A stretch of 64,000 bases of DNA. Origin: JBCBGF01 sp039820585. GTDB taxonomy: Bacteria > Pseudomonadota > Alphaproteobacteria > Rhodobacterales > Rhodobacteraceae. The notes beneath the pieces are model-generated. The model ran no database searches. It worked only from the letters and a program-made list of their open reading frames with translations, and was not told the origin of the DNA. Location of the stretch: contig JBCBPV010000005.1 of assembly GCA_039820585.1 (NCBI GenBank), forward strand, positions 1 through 64,000, written 5' to 3'. Position numbers and translations under genes: made by a program. This document shows, in pieces, positions 62,434 to 64,000 of the stretch (the stretch's first letter is position 1; each line of letters starts with the position of its first letter).

Positions 62434-63702
62434 GTGGCACAATTCCCGCAATTGTGGGCGGTTCCGCCCGACGCTGTGAACAATGGGTGCCGGGTGTCGT
62501 TGCCCCTGCGCGCCCCTGTTGACAGGATCGGGGTGCTGCGGGAATGGTGCGCCGCGCACGGGCAAGAAGGCGGCGGCATGGGCAGGATATCGGAGGCTGT
62601 TGAACGGCGGTTGCACGGGCCCGGTGCCTTGAAGGTCTTGCAACGCCTGTCCTATTTCCGCCCGATGTCCGCCGAGCGGCGGCAGTTGGCGGACAAGCAT
62701 GTGGCCCTGTTCGATGGCGATCTGCCCCGCCGCCGGGTGCCACCATTCCCTTATCCGATGGTGTCGCGCCGCGACCCGGGGGACACACCCGCCGGTCGCT
62801 ACCGCGATAACTTCATCACCATGCCTGACTATGTCGCGGACCGGCCAATGACCGAAACGGTGGACAACCTGCTTTACGCCCCGGGCGGCATCGCGTGGCA
62901 TCAGGGGGCTGCGTGCGAGGAATACAGCACCGGCGTGATCGTGCGCGCCGAGCATATGTTGCCTTTCCCGAAAAAGGCGCAGGCCAAGCGCATTCCCGAA
63001 GGAACGATCATCCAGTGCCAGCATGGGCGCACCTGGGGCGATTTTGTAAGCGAGCAAGTCAAAGGACTGGTCCTGTGCCGCCAGCGCGGGGTGCCGTTCC
63101 CAGAGCCGGTGGTTTTGCCGGGCCGCTATGCGCAAAAGGGCTACGTGCGCCCCCAACTCGACCGGTTGGGCATCCGCTACATCTTCGCCGATACGCCGAT
63201 CCTGATCGAACGGGCGACGGTGATCCTGAAGCAATCCTATTCGGTGATCTGGACGCCCGAGGGTATCGAGGCCTGGCGCACAGCCTATGGGATTGATCCA
63301 GTGCAGCCCGAGCCGAATTCTATCACCTACCTGTCGCGTCTTGGGGTTGAGAGCGAGCTGCACACCGATCGCAGCTATGGCAGTGAAGCGACCGGGCGGA
63401 TTGTCGAAGACCTTGGCGGGCGCGTCGTTGAGACGGCGAAATGCGATTTCGACGATTTTGGTGCGCTGGCACCGGGGGCGGACATCATCATTGCCGACCA
63501 CGGATCGGCCCTGTTCAACATGCTGCAGTGGCGGACGCGGGCGGTGATCGAGATTGTGTCCGATGATTGGTGGGACCCGAATTTCACCTTCTTCGGGGTC
63601 AGCATGGGTATCGAAGATCACGTGACCATCCGCGGCGATGGCCTGTCCGAAGACGCGCTGCGCGAAAAGCTGACCCATCATATAGGTCGGTTGCGGCGCT
63701 GA
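62434..63702 (+). CDS. Glycosyltransferase family 61 protein
   Basis: A protein of up to 422 residues with a C-terminal DUF563/GT61 domain (about 210-400): motif A-D-I-I-I-A-D-H-G-S-A-L-F-N-M-L near 350 and V-I-E-I-V-S-D-D-W-W. GT61 enzymes transfer sugars such as xylose or GlcNAc, often onto proteins or polysaccharides. The start is uncertain: GTG at 62434 gives 48 extra residues without a ribosome-binding site; ATG at 62578 has AGAAGG upstream. It pairs with the GT2 gene. Confidence 0.85.
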   Translation: MAQFPQLWAVPPDAVNNGCRVSLPLRAPVDRIGVLREWCAAHGQEGGGMGRISEAVERRLHGPGALKVLQRLSYFRPMSAERRQLADKHVALFDGDLPRRRVPPFPYPMVSRRDPGDTPAGRYRDNFITMPDYVADRPMTETVDNLLYAPGGIAWHQGAACEEYSTGVIVRAEHMLPFPKKAQAKRIPEGTIIQCQHGRTWGDFVSEQVKGLVLCRQRGVPFPEPVVLPGRYAQKGYVRPQLDRLGIRYIFADTPILIERATVILKQSYSVIWTPEGIEAWRTAYGIDPVQPEPNSITYLSRLGVESELHTDRSYGSEATGRIVEDLGGRVVETAKCDFDDFGALAPGADIIIADHGSALFNMLQWRTRAVIEIVSDDWWDPNFTFFGVSMGIEDHVTIRGDGLSEDALREKLTHHIGRLRR

Positions 63703-63718
63703 CCCCCTGAAACGACAA

Positions 63719-63743
63719 ACCCCCGGCCAATCTGCCCGGGGGT
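63719..63743 (-). terminator. Hairpin downstream of rpsU
   Basis: ACCCCCGG and CCGGGGGT form an 8-base stem with a 9-base loop; on the minus strand it is followed by TTGTC after GGGGGT. It lies 40 bases past the rpsU stop and 17 past the plus-strand GT61 stop, so it may serve both. The T-run is weak. Confidence 0.6.
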
Positions 63744-63783
63744 CGTCTGATCGGCGGGTTGCCCCGCCCAGTGCGTCAAAAGC

Positions 63784-63990
63784 TTACATCATGCCTTCGC
63801 GTTGCGCTTTCTTGCGCGCAAGCTTGCGGGCACGGCGAATAGCCTCGGCCTTTTCGCGCGCGCGTTTTTCGGACGGTTTCTCGAAATGTTGCCGAAGCTT
63901 CATCTCACGGAAAACGCCCTCACGCTGCAGCTTCTTTTTCAGGGCACGAAGCGCCTGATCGACATTGTTGTCGCGAACACTGACCTGCAT
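63784..63990 (-). CDS. rpsU: 30S ribosomal protein S21
   Basis: A 68-residue S21: M-Q-V-S-V-R-D-N-N-V-D-Q-A-L-R-A-L-K-K-K-L-Q, then the arginine- and lysine-rich helix to the end. S21 binds the 16S 3' region near the anti-Shine-Dalgarno. The start is clear; its upstream promoter lies outside the window. Confidence 0.98.
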   Translation of the reverse strand: MQVSVRDNNVDQALRALKKKLQREGVFREMKLRQHFEKPSEKRAREKAEAIRRARKLARKKAQREGMM

Positions 63991-64000
63991 GTGGTTGTCA

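Overview
The window is a gene-dense, high-GC stretch of an alphaproteobacterial chromosome, most likely Rhodobacterales (Roseobacter/Rhodobacteraceae). The evidence is the gene content and order: accD-folC, ftsK-lolA, leuS-lptE-holA preceded by a DUF3576 lipoprotein, the cell-cycle regulator TrcR (DUF1013), a DUF6478-like protein, a DUF2125 protein, CnoX-LonN-Trm112, an 18-stranded-type porin and HspQ. Third codon positions are strongly G/C biased throughout. No gene-free stretch exceeds about 280 bases. I see no tRNA, rRNA, CRISPR array, complete insertion sequence, integrase or prophage, so this is core and lineage-specific chromosome rather than a genomic island.

Region by region. 1-7.2 kb: a GNAT enzyme, a NYN-LOTUS RNA-binding/nuclease protein, a TetR repressor with a small exported protein and an AEC transporter that share operator-like sites, S-formylglutathione hydrolase, a DUF188 protein, a DMT transporter, a HAD phosphatase and an ornithine-cyclodeaminase-like enzyme. 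7.3-15.2 kb: ZapE, FolC, AccD, a CPBP protease, IlvD and three lineage-specific small genes. 15.2-25.4 kb: a GST, MscL, alanine dehydrogenase with a divergent Lrp-type regulator, TrcR, an RNase T2, PNPase with an ideal terminator, a stand-alone DnaB-like ATPase, a 1-Cys peroxiredoxin and an aldehyde dehydrogenase. 25.4-33 kb: an mhqO/mhqD-like electrophile-detoxification pair, a tightly overlapping thiolase/fRMsr/LysE/RluA operon, a STAS/anti-sigma kinase pair, a gamma-glutamyltransferase and HspQ. 33-45.5 kb: a second AEC transporter, a lytic transglycosylase lipoprotein, LolA-FtsK-aminotransferase, an amidase, a ubiquinone hydroxylase, Trm112-LonN-CnoX, exonuclease III and an OmpR-type response regulator. 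45.6-64 kb: RibA, an L,D-transpeptidase-fold protein, YggS, a porin, DUF3576-LeuS-LptE-HolA, a GST, an MscS channel, an HNH protein, a crotonase-fold protein with an SDR, DUF2125, PmbA, a CysQ-like phosphatase, two glycosyltransferases and ribosomal protein S21.

Themes. Envelope building and stress recur (LolA, LptE, porin, MscL, MscS, lytic transglycosylase, L,D-transpeptidase fold, glycosyltransferases, CPBP protease). So do redox and electrophile defence (two GSTs, peroxiredoxin, fRMsr, MhqO/MhqD, FghA, CnoX). Genes overlap by 1 or 4 bases in many operons, and six convergent pairs share their stop codons in a 4-base palindrome or near-palindrome. No unmistakable new system is present. The best leads are the TetR mini-regulon, the stand-alone DnaB-like protein, two mutually exclusive hairpins ahead of the porin, and enzyme homologues with altered catalytic residues (crotonase fold, RNase T2).
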